Assembly: GCA_963705275.1 (NCBI GenBank) | Contig: OY970063.1 | Span: forward strand, 930,001 to 994,000 | DNA from: Fen-1135 sp963705275 | GTDB taxonomy: Bacteria; Desulfobacterota; Syntrophia; Syntrophales; UBA2185 | DNA: 64,000 nt | Direction of reading: 5' to 3' | Part shown: positions 9,340 to 16,976 of the stretch, one piece after another | Layout of the letters: the number at the start of each line of letters is the position of its first letter | Position numbering within the stretch: the first letter of the stretch is position 1 | Made by a program: the position numbers and the translations under genes | Notes under the pieces: generated by a model | Seen by the model: only the letters and a program-made list of their open reading frames with translations | The model's database searches: none | What the model was told of the DNA's origin: nothing

Positions 9340-9456
9340 CTAAAATGATTCAAAGAAGAAATAGCATATGAAGGAAGTGATGACGAAAGAAAGCGCAAAC
9401 GCAAATACAAAAAAAGGAAGTTCCTTTTTAACAACCTTTTTCCTGATCTTTTTCAC
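9340..9456 (-). CDS. Candidate 38-aa single-span membrane protein
   Basis: GTG start at 9456 with AAGGGG 8 bases upstream, stop at 9340. The peptide has a strongly basic N-terminus (MKKIRKKVVKKE) followed by about 24 hydrophobic residues rich in Phe, ending FFFESF. This positive-inside single helix is typical of small membrane proteins and unlikely by chance. A near-perfect palindrome (AAAAAGGAA, one base, TTCCTTTTT) lies inside the coding region. The opposite strand also has a short open frame, less convincing. Confidence 0.45.
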   Translation of the reverse strand: MKKIRKKVVKKELPFFVFAFALSFVITSFICYFFFESF

Positions 9457-9500
9457 AACCGATACCCCTTCATCCGCCTAAATTACGCGGGATTTAATTA

Positions 9501-9610
9501 TTAAGGTCTCTTCTTGCTCCTGCCGACCCAAATAAAACCAAGATCAAGAACAAGAACAAGCGTGGTGGTGGTTTCTGCGGTCATGGCATGTGTTATTAAG
9601 TTAAGACCTG
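9501..9610 (-). pseudogene. Decayed PEP-CTERM sorting-signal fragment (copy 1)
   Basis: Read on the minus strand, this gives TTTTLVLVLDLGFIWVGR then SKKRP and a stop at 9501: a hydrophobic helix then a basic end, as in PEP-CTERM tails, with the Pro-Glu-Pro box degraded (AET). About 100 bases here resemble 15630-15735 (shared TCTTAACTT and GCCATGAC upstream of the helix). No gene body is attached, and it directly follows the receiver-like gene. Confidence 0.5.
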
Positions 9611-9634
9611 CTGATTAATTGCCAACCTGAAAGA

Positions 9635-9979
9635 TCAGGACAGCTTATGCAGCGCCTGCCAGAGTTCAGAAATTAAAAGGGGCCTTGGCAAATATAAGTC
9701 AGCCCTTAAATCCATATCTTGATTATGGCTGCGTGAATCTTTGATGTCGATTATGAAGACAGAAGAAGATCCCAGTTGCCTATGCTGGTCAGGATTAAGT
9801 TCTTTATATCCACCATTGGTGAGAACAACGTCGTACTGGTCGTTCGCAAGCATGGCAATAATCTCATCGCCATCTTTCGCAAAGCCTGCTTTGTAACCAC
9901 GGTTTAATATAGTTTTAAATAAGAATTCCGGTACGTCCGGCTTGTCATCGTGTATCAGAACCTTTGTCGAGAGCAACAT
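9635..9979 (-). CDS. Stand-alone receiver-like domain with altered phosphorylation site
   Basis: About 114 aa with the fold pattern of a response-regulator receiver: VLIHDD near the N-terminus (acidic pair), the DVVLTN strand where the phospho-accepting Asp should be, and a YLPRP segment near the conserved Lys position, where Arg replaces Lys. The acceptor appears to be Asn, so normal phosphorylation is unlikely. No output domain. The ATG at 9979 is preferred to the one at 9988 because AGGAG lies 9 bases before it. Confidence 0.6.
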   Translation of the reverse strand: MLLSTKVLIHDDKPDVPEFLFKTILNRGYKAGFAKDGDEIIAMLANDQYDVVLTNGGYKELNPDQHRQLGSSSVFIIDIKDSRSHNQDMDLRADLYLPRPLLISELWQALHKLS

Positions 9980-9988
9980 ATGCGTCAT

Positions 9989-10423
9989 CTCCTGGATTTC
10001 TTGCTTTTATAATAATCTATAAATTCTGTAACTCAATAGTAGTTTAATATGGGTATAGTAGTAAGCTAAGCCTACCATGATAAATAGCAAGAGCCGGCCG
10101 CGATCCTGTTCAAGACAGCGCCATCACAGGCCTCCTAAGTGTTCTTGTCACTCCAACAGACACTATCCATTGCGAGTGGTAATCCGCACTTCAATTCTAA
10201 ATCGAAAATTGATGATAAGTACTTGAGAAGCAAGATTCCTCCCCGAGTATACCTTGAGTAAACGAAGGGACAAAATGACAAAGTAAAAGATGCCAGGAGT
10301 AGGAGACGAGGGAAGCCCGGCCTGAACCTGTTAAGTCGAGATACTCGAATTCAAGAGGCACTCCCGTTAATTCCTGATCTCGTCTGCTGTAGGTTTGCTC
10401 CGCGCCATATCTGGCGTCGCTTC
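9989..10423. other. Intergenic stretch without a recognisable gene
   Basis: 435 bases between the receiver-like gene and the YkgJ-like gene. No open frame with a ribosome site, no clear terminator and no tRNA-like fold was seen. The left end is AT-rich and probably holds the promoter of the receiver-like gene (TTGAGT about 18 bases from TTATAA on the minus strand). Confidence 0.4.
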
Positions 10424-11041
10424 TTACTTTTTATTCAGTAAAATGTAAGTTAGCACGGACCCGAGGGGTGCATCGTTCAGAATCAAAAGCGCTCTGATCA
10501 TCTCTCTTGACACATTTGATAGTCTCAGTTTTTGACGGATTTCCGGCCATTTCGAGTCGGGGATTAATCGGACATCCGGGTTGGGACAGAAACTCGCATC
10601 ATAGATCTCAAAAGACTTTTCATTCATCAGGAGAGCTTCAACGACTCTGGTATGCTCAAGATATGCAGCACAATCAGCGTCTGTACGGCCATAGGAAAAG
10701 GGATAGAGACGGCAATCAGCAGGACGGAGGGGGTTATTATAAATTCTGCAAAGCTTCTGATCGTTCAGGAATATGCAGGGCTGTGGCTTACCTCGCAGTC
10801 TTTTCAGGTAAACTTCTGTGTGCTGGTAAATCAAATCTTGGGGTGGCCATTTCAAATACCGGGAGATGATCATTAAATCTTCCGCCGGTATCCTGGGGAT
10901 GTAAGTCATGCAGCAAGTTCCGCATTTCCGGCAAATGAACGGAATAGCGATGTCATATCCGGGCAGCTCGATTTTCGTGAAGATCAAATCCCTCCTGCTG
11001 CTTATATCCCCTTTCAAAAGTCGTTTTAGAAACATTTGCAT
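10424..11041 (-). CDS. YkgJ-family cysteine-cluster protein
   Basis: 205 aa. Pattern of the YkgJ/UPF0153 family (putative zinc- or iron-chelating): CRKCGTCC near residue 38, then PCIFL, LCRIYNNPLRPADCRLYPF. These eight or so cysteines fit a metal or Fe-S site. The C-terminal third has no recognised motif. Start taken at the ATG at 11041, with AGGG upstream. Function of the family is not established. Confidence 0.75.
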   Translation of the reverse strand: MQMFLKRLLKGDISSRRDLIFTKIELPGYDIAIPFICRKCGTCCMTYIPRIPAEDLMIISRYLKWPPQDLIYQHTEVYLKRLRGKPQPCIFLNDQKLCRIYNNPLRPADCRLYPFSYGRTDADCAAYLEHTRVVEALLMNEKSFEIYDASFCPNPDVRLIPDSKWPEIRQKLRLSNVSREMIRALLILNDAPLGSVLTYILLNKK

Positions 11042-11110
11042 CAATCCCTAATTCAGTTCTCCTTATACCAATCAAACGCATAATTGAGATGTTTCTCCGT
11101 TTCTCATGGA

Positions 11111-11345
11111 TTATTCCAAAACAGCAAAGTAGTCCTTGATGGTCATTTGGATATCTCCAACATCAAAGGCCTCATAGAGATCGCCTTTCAAGGTTTTCCT
11201 GGTAATTGCTTCAGACTATAACTTCGGATTGAACAACTTCATGAGAAATGCCGGATCAGAGAGATTAACAATGGTAGCACGAACGCCATACGTGAATTGA
11301 GAAAAGAATGGAGATATACCTTTACTGAGTGTGCGTGTAGGAGAT
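11111..11345 (-). pseudogene. Gene fragment interrupted by an in-frame TAG
   Basis: The minus strand reads as protein in one frame: GVRATIVNLSDPAFLMKLF, then NPKL, a TAG stop, then RKTLKGDLYEAFDVGDIQM and on to TIKDYFAVLE with a stop at 11111. The quality of both halves suggests a real coding tail broken by a nonsense change. The 5' end has stop codons and no start, so the piece is also truncated. Family not recognised. Confidence 0.4.
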
Positions 11346-11402
11346 ATTTTATAAATTGTAGATTAGATCAGTTCTATTATCGCGGAACTATATCTTCAAA
11401 AG

Positions 11403-11783
11403 CTATATCAAGCTGTGAGAGGGGATCAATGTATTAAGGATAGCCTTTGAGACAAACCATGTCTCCATGCGTGCATATTTGTTCAAGAGGGCATCGTTAT
11501 CAGGATCGAAATGATTATACCGCTCGCCGATGAATTGTTTTAGTGTGTTACCATATAATTCACGATCCTGTTTATTCTTGTCGAGATACTGATCAATTGC
11601 ATCCTCTTTGATTATTATCTGAATTTTCTTGGAGCGCTTATTTGATTGCTTTGTACCGTTTTCGAGATTCCAATCTATTTGTATTATATGATCGTTATCG
11701 GCGAAATGTGAAACGATCCAGGCATTCGTCGGGAAAATCGGCTTTATAAGTCTAACCCAATAGTCCATCAGATCTTCAGCCAT
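11403..11783 (-). CDS. Hypothetical protein
   Basis: 126 aa, no recognised domain. Mixed composition, charged in the middle (Lys-rich KQSNKRSKKIQIIIKED), no signal peptide or membrane segment. ATG at 11783 with AAAGGAC upstream. The stop of the upstream 102-aa gene is only about 20 bases away, so the two probably form an operon. Confidence 0.55.
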   Translation of the reverse strand: MAEDLMDYWVRLIKPIFPTNAWIVSHFADNDHIIQIDWNLENGTKQSNKRSKKIQIIIKEDAIDQYLDKNKQDRELYGNTLKQFIGERYNHFDPDNDALLNKYARMETWFVSKAILNTLIPSHSLI

Positions 11784-11802
11784 GGTCTTTGTCCTTTTCC
11801 AT

Positions 11803-12111
11803 TCACTGTTCCATCCCTATTATCTTCATTTCCTTAGACCATCCCGCTTTGTCCGTCCTGACATCTCTGCACGATTTCTTATGCTGGAGCTTGAAAATAA
11901 TCTTCCCTTGATATTCGCCATCCGGCTCCACTCTATACCCCAGTATGGTTCCACCGTAAAAGGAGGGCTCTTGTTTCTTCTTATGAAAGAAAATTTCACC
12001 CCCAACCAGTTTTTGAGCTTTTATTTCATCCAGTGTCCACCAGCCGCTTTCCCATACATTATCCGACAGCTTGGCAAAATTATTTAAGTGTTCGATCAGG
12101 TGTATATTCAC
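11803..12111 (-). CDS. Hypothetical protein
   Basis: 102 aa, soluble. GTG start at 12111 with a strong AAGGAGG 7 bases upstream. Sequence features: SGWWTLDEIKAQKLVGGEI and GTILGYRVEPDGEYQGKI, suggesting a small beta-rich domain. Not recognised. Transcribed together with the 126-aa gene downstream. Confidence 0.6.
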   Translation of the reverse strand: MNIHLIEHLNNFAKLSDNVWESGWWTLDEIKAQKLVGGEIFFHKKKQEPSFYGGTILGYRVEPDGEYQGKIIFKLQHKKSCRDVRTDKAGWSKEMKIIGMEQ

Positions 12112-12556
12112 TTTGCAACCTCCTTGCCATAAATATCATCGCCCATGGATACTTTTCCATTCCAAGAAACAAAAAGCCCTGTCTCATTGTAATGGACAGG
12201 GCTTCAATAGTTTCTTTGTTTCCCTATACGGGAGAGGGCTCATCAACTTTTTCAGTGATGTCTATTACATGGTCTTATATTCAGGATACTCTCAATCCGA
12301 AGGAAGTCAAGCTAATTCGTTCTACTATAAGCCAAACGTCCCGAAACTGTCCGAATCCTCTATGCTTAAACAGTTGCTTGCGGCGCATGAGCGCGTTCGC
12401 CTGTCATAGTCGACAATAATTGATATGCGTTTTCTCCCCGTGTTTGATATATCTATGGACAGGAAATGGGCGGGGGAAACAAACCTAAAACCTGCCCTGC
12501 TGTAATACCGGTCTACATAACCTAGATCCCAAACGAAGATATTAGGTGGATGCAGG
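12112..12556. other. Intergenic stretch with a terminator-like hairpin
   Basis: 445 bases between the hypothetical pair (-) and the TIM-barrel gene (+). Apart from the hairpin at 12171-12204 it holds overlapping short open frames on both strands without ribosome sites, which are judged to be chance. It must contain the divergent promoters, but no consensus pair stood out. Confidence 0.4.
12171..12204 (-). terminator. Rho-independent terminator-like hairpin
   Basis: Perfect 10-bp stem AAGCCCTGTC/GACAGGGCTT (12174-12183 and 12195-12204) with an 11-base loop, followed on the minus strand by TTTTT. No convincing minus-strand gene ends just upstream of it, so it could be an attenuator ahead of the 102-aa gene or the end of an unrecognised transcript. 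Confidence 0.6.
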
Positions 12557-13297
12557 ATGTTCATCATAGGCGGGAGAGCCCACTCGATAGAACAGATTCA
12601 CGAAGTTGGAAAACTCGGATATCCTTTTGCCGAGATTTCGCTTTATGCTCCGGAAGATGTCGAGCGTGAGCTCGACGAACTCTTAAGACTGAAGACCTTG
12701 TATGGAATCACCTATCTTGCCCATTATCCAAATGAAGATGATGCCTTTGATGCGAAGATTCTTGAGGAGCGATTTGTCCCTCGCATGAAGAAACTTTTCG
12801 AACTTTCGGGAGCGCTGGGCATCACGAAGGGGACATTCCATTTCTGGATGGACGAACGGTATCTTCCGCACGAAGCCGCTTCCCGAAAGATCAAGTTGGC
12901 GGCGGAGATGGTCGCTTCTGCCACGAACGCAGGCGTCACTTTATGCATCGAGAACCTGAGTGAGCGTTATTATAATTTTATGCCTATGTTTCATAACATT
13001 CCCGCCTTGAAGATGACTTTGGATATAGGCCATGGCCAGCTTCTGTCGAGGGAGAACACCTCTTTCGGCTTCATCGAAAACTGTTTTCCATGGATAGAGC
13101 ATGTTCACATTCACGATAACCGCGGCGGAAAATCACCAAGAGACGATATCCACCTGCCCCTCGGAGAGGGCATCGTGGACTACCGGCGGATATTTACTCT
13201 CCTGAAAGAGAAGGGCTACAAGTCAACGATGACCATGGAGGTCAAGATTGCCGATATGGCAAAGACAAAGAATGAAATACTTAGGTCTCTTAGGTGA
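12557..13297 (+). CDS. Sugar phosphate isomerase/epimerase-like TIM-barrel protein
   Basis: 246 aa, AP-endonuclease-2/xylose-isomerase-like family. Metal-ligand-type residues fall where expected: AHYPNE, FHFW, CIENLSER (Glu), TLDIGH (Asp, His), HVHIHDN (His-x-His) and MEVK (Glu) near the end. The exact substrate is not predictable; family members act on sugars, inosose or hydroxypyruvate. GG-rich ribosome site just before the ATG. Stands alone. Confidence 0.8.
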   Translation: MFIIGGRAHSIEQIHEVGKLGYPFAEISLYAPEDVERELDELLRLKTLYGITYLAHYPNEDDAFDAKILEERFVPRMKKLFELSGALGITKGTFHFWMDERYLPHEAASRKIKLAAEMVASATNAGVTLCIENLSERYYNFMPMFHNIPALKMTLDIGHGQLLSRENTSFGFIENCFPWIEHVHIHDNRGGKSPRDDIHLPLGEGIVDYRRIFTLLKEKGYKSTMTMEVKIADMAKTKNEILRSLR

Positions 13298-13431
13298 TAT
13301 TGTCAGATTTGACGGTAAAGTTGGCTGCGTTTAATCAAAAAAAGCTGGAAATTTTTCCACAGATGAAATAGGAAGGCATGATTAAAAAAATATCCGGCGC
13401 TTAAAGTCGCAGTTATAAAAGGAGTTTGTGC

Positions 13432-14274
13432 ATGAGCAAAGATAACAATTCTTTTCGTGGCGGGTCCAAGTATGTTCTCGATGACGAGCTGGCAAAGGTT
13501 GTGAATGTTTCCATAGCCCTTGAAATGCCGCTCCTCCTGAAAGGCGAGCCGGGCACAGGCAAGACAATGCTCGCGCACGCCATTGCCGAAAGTCTGAAGA
13601 TGCCGCTTATCGTCCTGAACGTGAAGTCCAGCATGAAGCTTGTCGATGCCCTGTATCAATACGATACCCTGACTCGCTTAAACGACAGCCGCTTCGGGGA
13701 TTCCAAGCGGGATGTCAGCAATATCGAGGAATACATCCGGATGGGAAAAATCGGCCAGGCCTTCGTGTCCGAGCTGCGAACGGTTTTGCTGATCGATGAG
13801 ATAGACAAAGCCGACAGCGATTTTCAGGATGACATGCTCGATGTTCTCGACCAGATGCAGTTCGATATCATAGAAATTGACAAGACCATTGCGGCCCGCC
13901 ACCGGCCGGTGATTGTCATTACATCCAACGCAAAGAAGGATCTCTCCGATCCCTTCCTGGGCCGCTGCAATTTTCATCATATCGCCTTTCCCGATGTCGG
14001 GACGATGCGGCTCATCATAGGCGTCCATTTCCCCAATCTCAGCAGGGATCTCTCCGAGGCATGCATCGAGGCCTTTTACCGTCTCAGGGATTTCAAGGGA
14101 ATTGAAAAGAAACCGGCCACGCGGGAACTGATCAACTGGATTCGCGCCCTGAAGACAGACCCCGACATGCATATAAAATCGCTCCCCCGGGGAAACACAC
14201 CCTATTTGGGCATCCTTTTCAAGAAGAGCGCTGATCTGGCTGCCGCCGCCCAGCAGGCGGCGAAGATGCGCTGA
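13432..14274 (+). CDS. MoxR-family AAA+ ATPase (first MoxR-VWA pair)
   Basis: 280 aa. Walker A GEPGTGKTML, Walker B LLIDEIDKAD, sensor 1 VITSNAKKDL and an Arg-finger region DPFLGRC. The ATG at 13432 follows AAAAGGAG. MoxR ATPases work as chaperones with von Willebrand A (VWA) partners to mature metalloenzymes or envelope complexes; the VWA partner is the next gene, 12 bases downstream. The client is not evident here. Confidence 0.88.
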   Translation: MSKDNNSFRGGSKYVLDDELAKVVNVSIALEMPLLLKGEPGTGKTMLAHAIAESLKMPLIVLNVKSSMKLVDALYQYDTLTRLNDSRFGDSKRDVSNIEEYIRMGKIGQAFVSELRTVLLIDEIDKADSDFQDDMLDVLDQMQFDIIEIDKTIAARHRPVIVITSNAKKDLSDPFLGRCNFHHIAFPDVGTMRLIIGVHFPNLSRDLSEACIEAFYRLRDFKGIEKKPATRELINWIRALKTDPDMHIKSLPRGNTPYLGILFKKSADLAAAAQQAAKMR

Positions 14275-14286
14275 GAGGAACCGGAT

Positions 14287-15480
14287 TTGTTTATCGAATT
14301 CTTTTATACGCTGCGTGAGCGCGGGCTTCCCGTGTCTCCCACTTCCTTCTTGCGGCTGCAGAAGGCGTTGAGCCTTGGCATGATCCAGTCCGTCGATGAT
14401 TTTTACACGACCGCCCGTGCAATCCTCGTCAAGAGCGAGCGTTATTTCGATATGTATGATCAGGTGTTCGCACATTTCTTCCGCGGCGTTGCCCTCCGGG
14501 CGCCGGAAGAGATCGAGCTTACGGAGATCGTGAAAGCGCTTCTCGAAGAATGGCTGAAGAACCCGGAGCAAATCGCAGAGGCCCTTGGTCTGGACGAATC
14601 AAAACTAAAAAAGATGACACCCGAAGAGCTCATCCAATATTTTCTTGACCGGCTCAAAGATCAGACAGAAGCACATCACGGGGGAAACCGCTGGATCGGC
14701 ACGGGAGGCACGTCACCGGTCGGACATTCAGGCTATCATCCGGGCGGGATGCGCGTGGGCGGGCAGTCCCGAAACAAATCGGCCGTCAAGGTGGCCATGG
14801 AACGGCGATATAAAGATTATTCCCAGGAAGGCCCCCTGACAGAAGTGCAGATGGCCGAGGCTTTGAAGAGGCTGCGCCGGATGATTCCCTCCGGTCCGAA
14901 AGATCTTGTAAATGTGGATGATACCATCTATGAGACAATGCGTAACGCGGGAGAAATCGAGATCGTCTTCGACCGCCGGTTATCGGACCGCCTCAAAATC
15001 ATCCTCATGATCGACAACGGCGGCTGGTCCATGGACCCCTATGTCGAAGTCGTGCAGACCCTGTTTCATTATGCCCGGAGCCAGTTCAAGGATTTGAAAA
15101 TCTACTTCTTCCATAACACCATTTACAGCCGTGTGTGGCAGGACCCGCAACGACGCTACAAGCCGGAGCCGATTGAAGATTTCATCCGCAAGGACCCGGA
15201 AACGCGGCTGATCATCGTTGGCGATGCGAGTATGGCCCCCTATGAGCTGATCCACACGAACGGGGCGATATACATCGACCAGGTGGAGGTCGGGACCGGC
15301 CTGGAGCGTCTGAAATATCTCGCCAATATTTTTCGCCATTCCGTGTGGTTCAATCCCCAGCCTGAGCATGACTGGCGCCACACCTTTACTGTAGGCATGA
15401 TCCGCCAGGTCTTTCCCATGTTTGAGCTGACATTGGACGGCCTGGAAAAGGCGGTTCAGCATCTTATGGTCCGGCACTGA
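14287..15480 (+). CDS. VWA-domain (CoxE-like) partner of MoxR, with atypical MIDAS
   Basis: 397 aa, TTG start after GAGGAACC. N-terminal half helical, with a Gly/His-rich linker around residues 125-165, then a VWA-like C-terminal domain. The usual metal-ion-dependent adhesion site DxSxS reads DNGGWSMD, so the metal site is changed. The paralogue at 58793 keeps DVSRS. Ends in WFNPQPEHDW, a motif of this protein group. Followed by a hairpin at 15579. Confidence 0.8.
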   Translation: MFIEFFYTLRERGLPVSPTSFLRLQKALSLGMIQSVDDFYTTARAILVKSERYFDMYDQVFAHFFRGVALRAPEEIELTEIVKALLEEWLKNPEQIAEALGLDESKLKKMTPEELIQYFLDRLKDQTEAHHGGNRWIGTGGTSPVGHSGYHPGGMRVGGQSRNKSAVKVAMERRYKDYSQEGPLTEVQMAEALKRLRRMIPSGPKDLVNVDDTIYETMRNAGEIEIVFDRRLSDRLKIILMIDNGGWSMDPYVEVVQTLFHYARSQFKDLKIYFFHNTIYSRVWQDPQRRYKPEPIEDFIRKDPETRLIIVGDASMAPYELIHTNGAIYIDQVEVGTGLERLKYLANIFRHSVWFNPQPEHDWRHTFTVGMIRQVFPMFELTLDGLEKAVQHLMVRH

Positions 15481-15578
15481 TCCAGGCGGCGCAACCATGC
15501 GGTTCATTTTCAACCGTAGTTTCCTCGCGCCCCCACCGAGCGCATCCATTGGCAGTATCGCGTCCTCATCTGAAATGA

Positions 15579-15609
15579 AGAAAGGCAGAGCTAATTGCCC
15601 TGCCTTTCT
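15579..15609. terminator. Hairpin between converging units
   Basis: Perfect 10-bp stem AGAAAGGCAG/CTGCCTTTCT with an 11-base loop. T-runs on both sides are short (TTTCT), so it could terminate the + strand VWA gene and also whatever enters from the minus strand. Confidence 0.5.
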
Positions 15610-15629
15610 GCTGAAAGTTAAAAATTAGT

Positions 15630-15735
15630 TTACTCTTTAAACTTACTTCTTGCTGCTGCGACCCAATTAAACCAACGCCAGGAAGAAGGATGGTGCCGGT
15701 TTCCGGGGTGTCATGGCAAGTGATGTCAAGTTAAG
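15630..15735 (-). pseudogene. Decayed PEP-CTERM sorting-signal fragment (copy 2), frameshifted
   Basis: On the minus strand one frame gives TPETGTILLPGVGLIG, and a shift of one base continues as VAAARSKFKE then stop at 15630. Together this is a typical PEP-CTERM tail (Pro-Glu box, hydrophobic helix, basic end) with one frameshift and no attached protein body. Upstream ~60 bases are similar to those of copy 1 at 9501-9610. Confidence 0.6.
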
Positions 15736-15765
15736 ATCTGTGTACTAAATGATCTGTGGCGCTGA

Positions 15766-15948
15766 TCAAAAAACGTCTTCATATTTTTTGTTTAACGCTT
15801 TTGCAACCTTCAATTCAGAATACTTTCGTGTCGGCAATCCTTTTTCCATCTTTGCAATGGTCTGATAGGCTAATCCTGCTCTACGTGCAAGCTCTGCAAT
15901 GCTCAGAGGAATAGATTCACGAAGCTGTCTTACCCTATTTCTTCTCAT
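15766..15948 (-). CDS. Small Xre-family helix-turn-helix regulator
   Basis: 60 aa, almost entirely one HTH_3 domain: LSIAELARRAGLAYQTIAKM, with the recognition helix around residues 26-35. Such single-domain regulators are common in toxin-antitoxin or phage-derived clusters and often autoregulate. Last of four closely spaced minus-strand small genes. ATG at 15948; no strong ribosome site seen. Confidence 0.75.
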   Translation of the reverse strand: MRRNRVRQLRESIPLSIAELARRAGLAYQTIAKMEKGLPTRKYSELKVAKALNKKYEDVF

Positions 15949-15999
15949 ATATGGTTGAGAAGCTTAGCTTCTTTCGGTTTGTTGGTGCTATTTCCTGGA

Positions 16000-16182
16000 T
16001 CAATATTTGACTCGCTGGTCACCAAAATATCTGTTCAGGGCAGATAGGATCAGAGACTCATCCTTTTTAAACTGCGACGACCCCGATTCACCTTCAAAAT
16101 ATTTTAATATGGATGAATTAAGGGCTTCCACTTCATCTAAAGTCTTCAAACCTGTGTCTCGATCCGCATCATTTGATTTCAT
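16000..16182 (-). CDS. Small hypothetical protein
   Basis: 60 aa, acidic, probably helical (TLDEVEALNSSILKYFEGE), no Cys, no membrane segment. AAAAGGA lies 4 bases before the ATG, supporting translation. Possibly co-transcribed with the HTH gene 51 bases downstream. Not recognised. Confidence 0.5.
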   Translation of the reverse strand: MKSNDADRDTGLKTLDEVEALNSSILKYFEGESGSSQFKKDESLILSALNRYFGDQRVKY

Positions 16183-16246
16183 AGTTCCTTTTCACTCCTC
16201 CGTGAATACAGCTTCAATATGCTCAACAATCAATAAGGAACAAAGT

Positions 16247-16435
16247 TTATAATTTCGTCAACATGCTGACCACCATGGTGGCCTTTAAGATAAGCTTTTG
16301 CCCGTCAGTTTCGCTTATTCTCTTCTTTTCGATGTCTTCCTCTACCTTTTCGGTGAAGGCTTTTAGTTTTCTGATTAATGGTGTCATGTCTTTTCGTTCA
16401 AGATTCAAAAACTCTTCAGACTTTTTTCCCAGCAA
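16247..16435 (-). CDS. Small helical hypothetical protein
   Basis: 62 aa, TTG start with GAGGA upstream. Charged heptad-like sequence (KLKAFTEKVEEDIEKKRISE) suggests a coiled coil, with a hydrophobic end (ATMVVSMLTKL). Not recognised. Confidence 0.5.
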   Translation of the reverse strand: MLGKKSEEFLNLERKDMTPLIRKLKAFTEKVEEDIEKKRISETDGQKLILKATMVVSMLTKL

Positions 16436-16523
16436 AGTATTCCTCAGAAACCGGTCTCGGCAAGACTTTCAGGCACTAGGCTGCAAGATAGATAAGCTCT
16501 TCATCAACCAATGTGGAGAAGGC

Positions 16524-16805
16524 TTAACAATTAATTCTCTCCAGGATCACTGTGTCACAGGGTAAACGCAATAGGGCATCTAAAATCTGCTGACATATCA
16601 GCTCTCCATCGGCGTCAGACTTAAGGAATATTTGATATCCTTCCGGTGTTCGAGAATGACTCGACAGCATTGCTGACATACCGTTGTTTACCAGATTGAT
16701 CGTTTCTTCGATGTGGCGCTGTCCCGTGGTCTTAATTTTGATGGCTCTCGCTTTAATATAACTCTCGCGCCTGATGACATAAATTCCGGGGATAAATTTT
16801 TCCAT
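16524..16805 (-). CDS. Small hypothetical protein
   Basis: 93 aa, soluble, basic at the N-terminus, with a pattern of alternating strands and helices (IPGIYVIRRESYIKARAIK; YQIFLKSDADGELICQQIL). First gene of the four-gene small cluster. No strong ribosome site. Family not recognised. Confidence 0.45.
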   Translation of the reverse strand: MEKFIPGIYVIRRESYIKARAIKIKTTGQRHIEETINLVNNGMSAMLSSHSRTPEGYQIFLKSDADGELICQQILDALLRLPCDTVILERINC

Positions 16806-16922
16806 GGTGCTGTCTCTATCTCGCCTCTTCAGCAGCCCTTGATGGAGCAGAGTCTATGTCCAGCCCTGGCATTTCTCATTATCAGAATTAATATCTATCT
16901 AAGTGGAATGTGTCTTATGGTT

Positions 16923-16953
16923 AAAAAGGCAGTACCATTTCTGATCCTGCCTT
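16923..16953 (-). terminator. Terminator of the PEP-CTERM gene
   Basis: 7-bp stem AAGGCAG/CTGCCTT (16926-16932, 16947-16953) with a 14-base loop, followed on the minus strand by TTTTT. It lies 24 bases past the stop of the PEP-CTERM gene. Confidence 0.65.
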
Positions 16954-16976
16954 CTATTTAGAAAATTTAATCTAAT

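Noticed and set aside
12325..12567. 80-codon minus-strand open frame before the terminator at 12171
   Set aside because: It overlaps the start of the TIM-barrel gene and has no ribosome site or recognisable composition, though it would explain the terminator.
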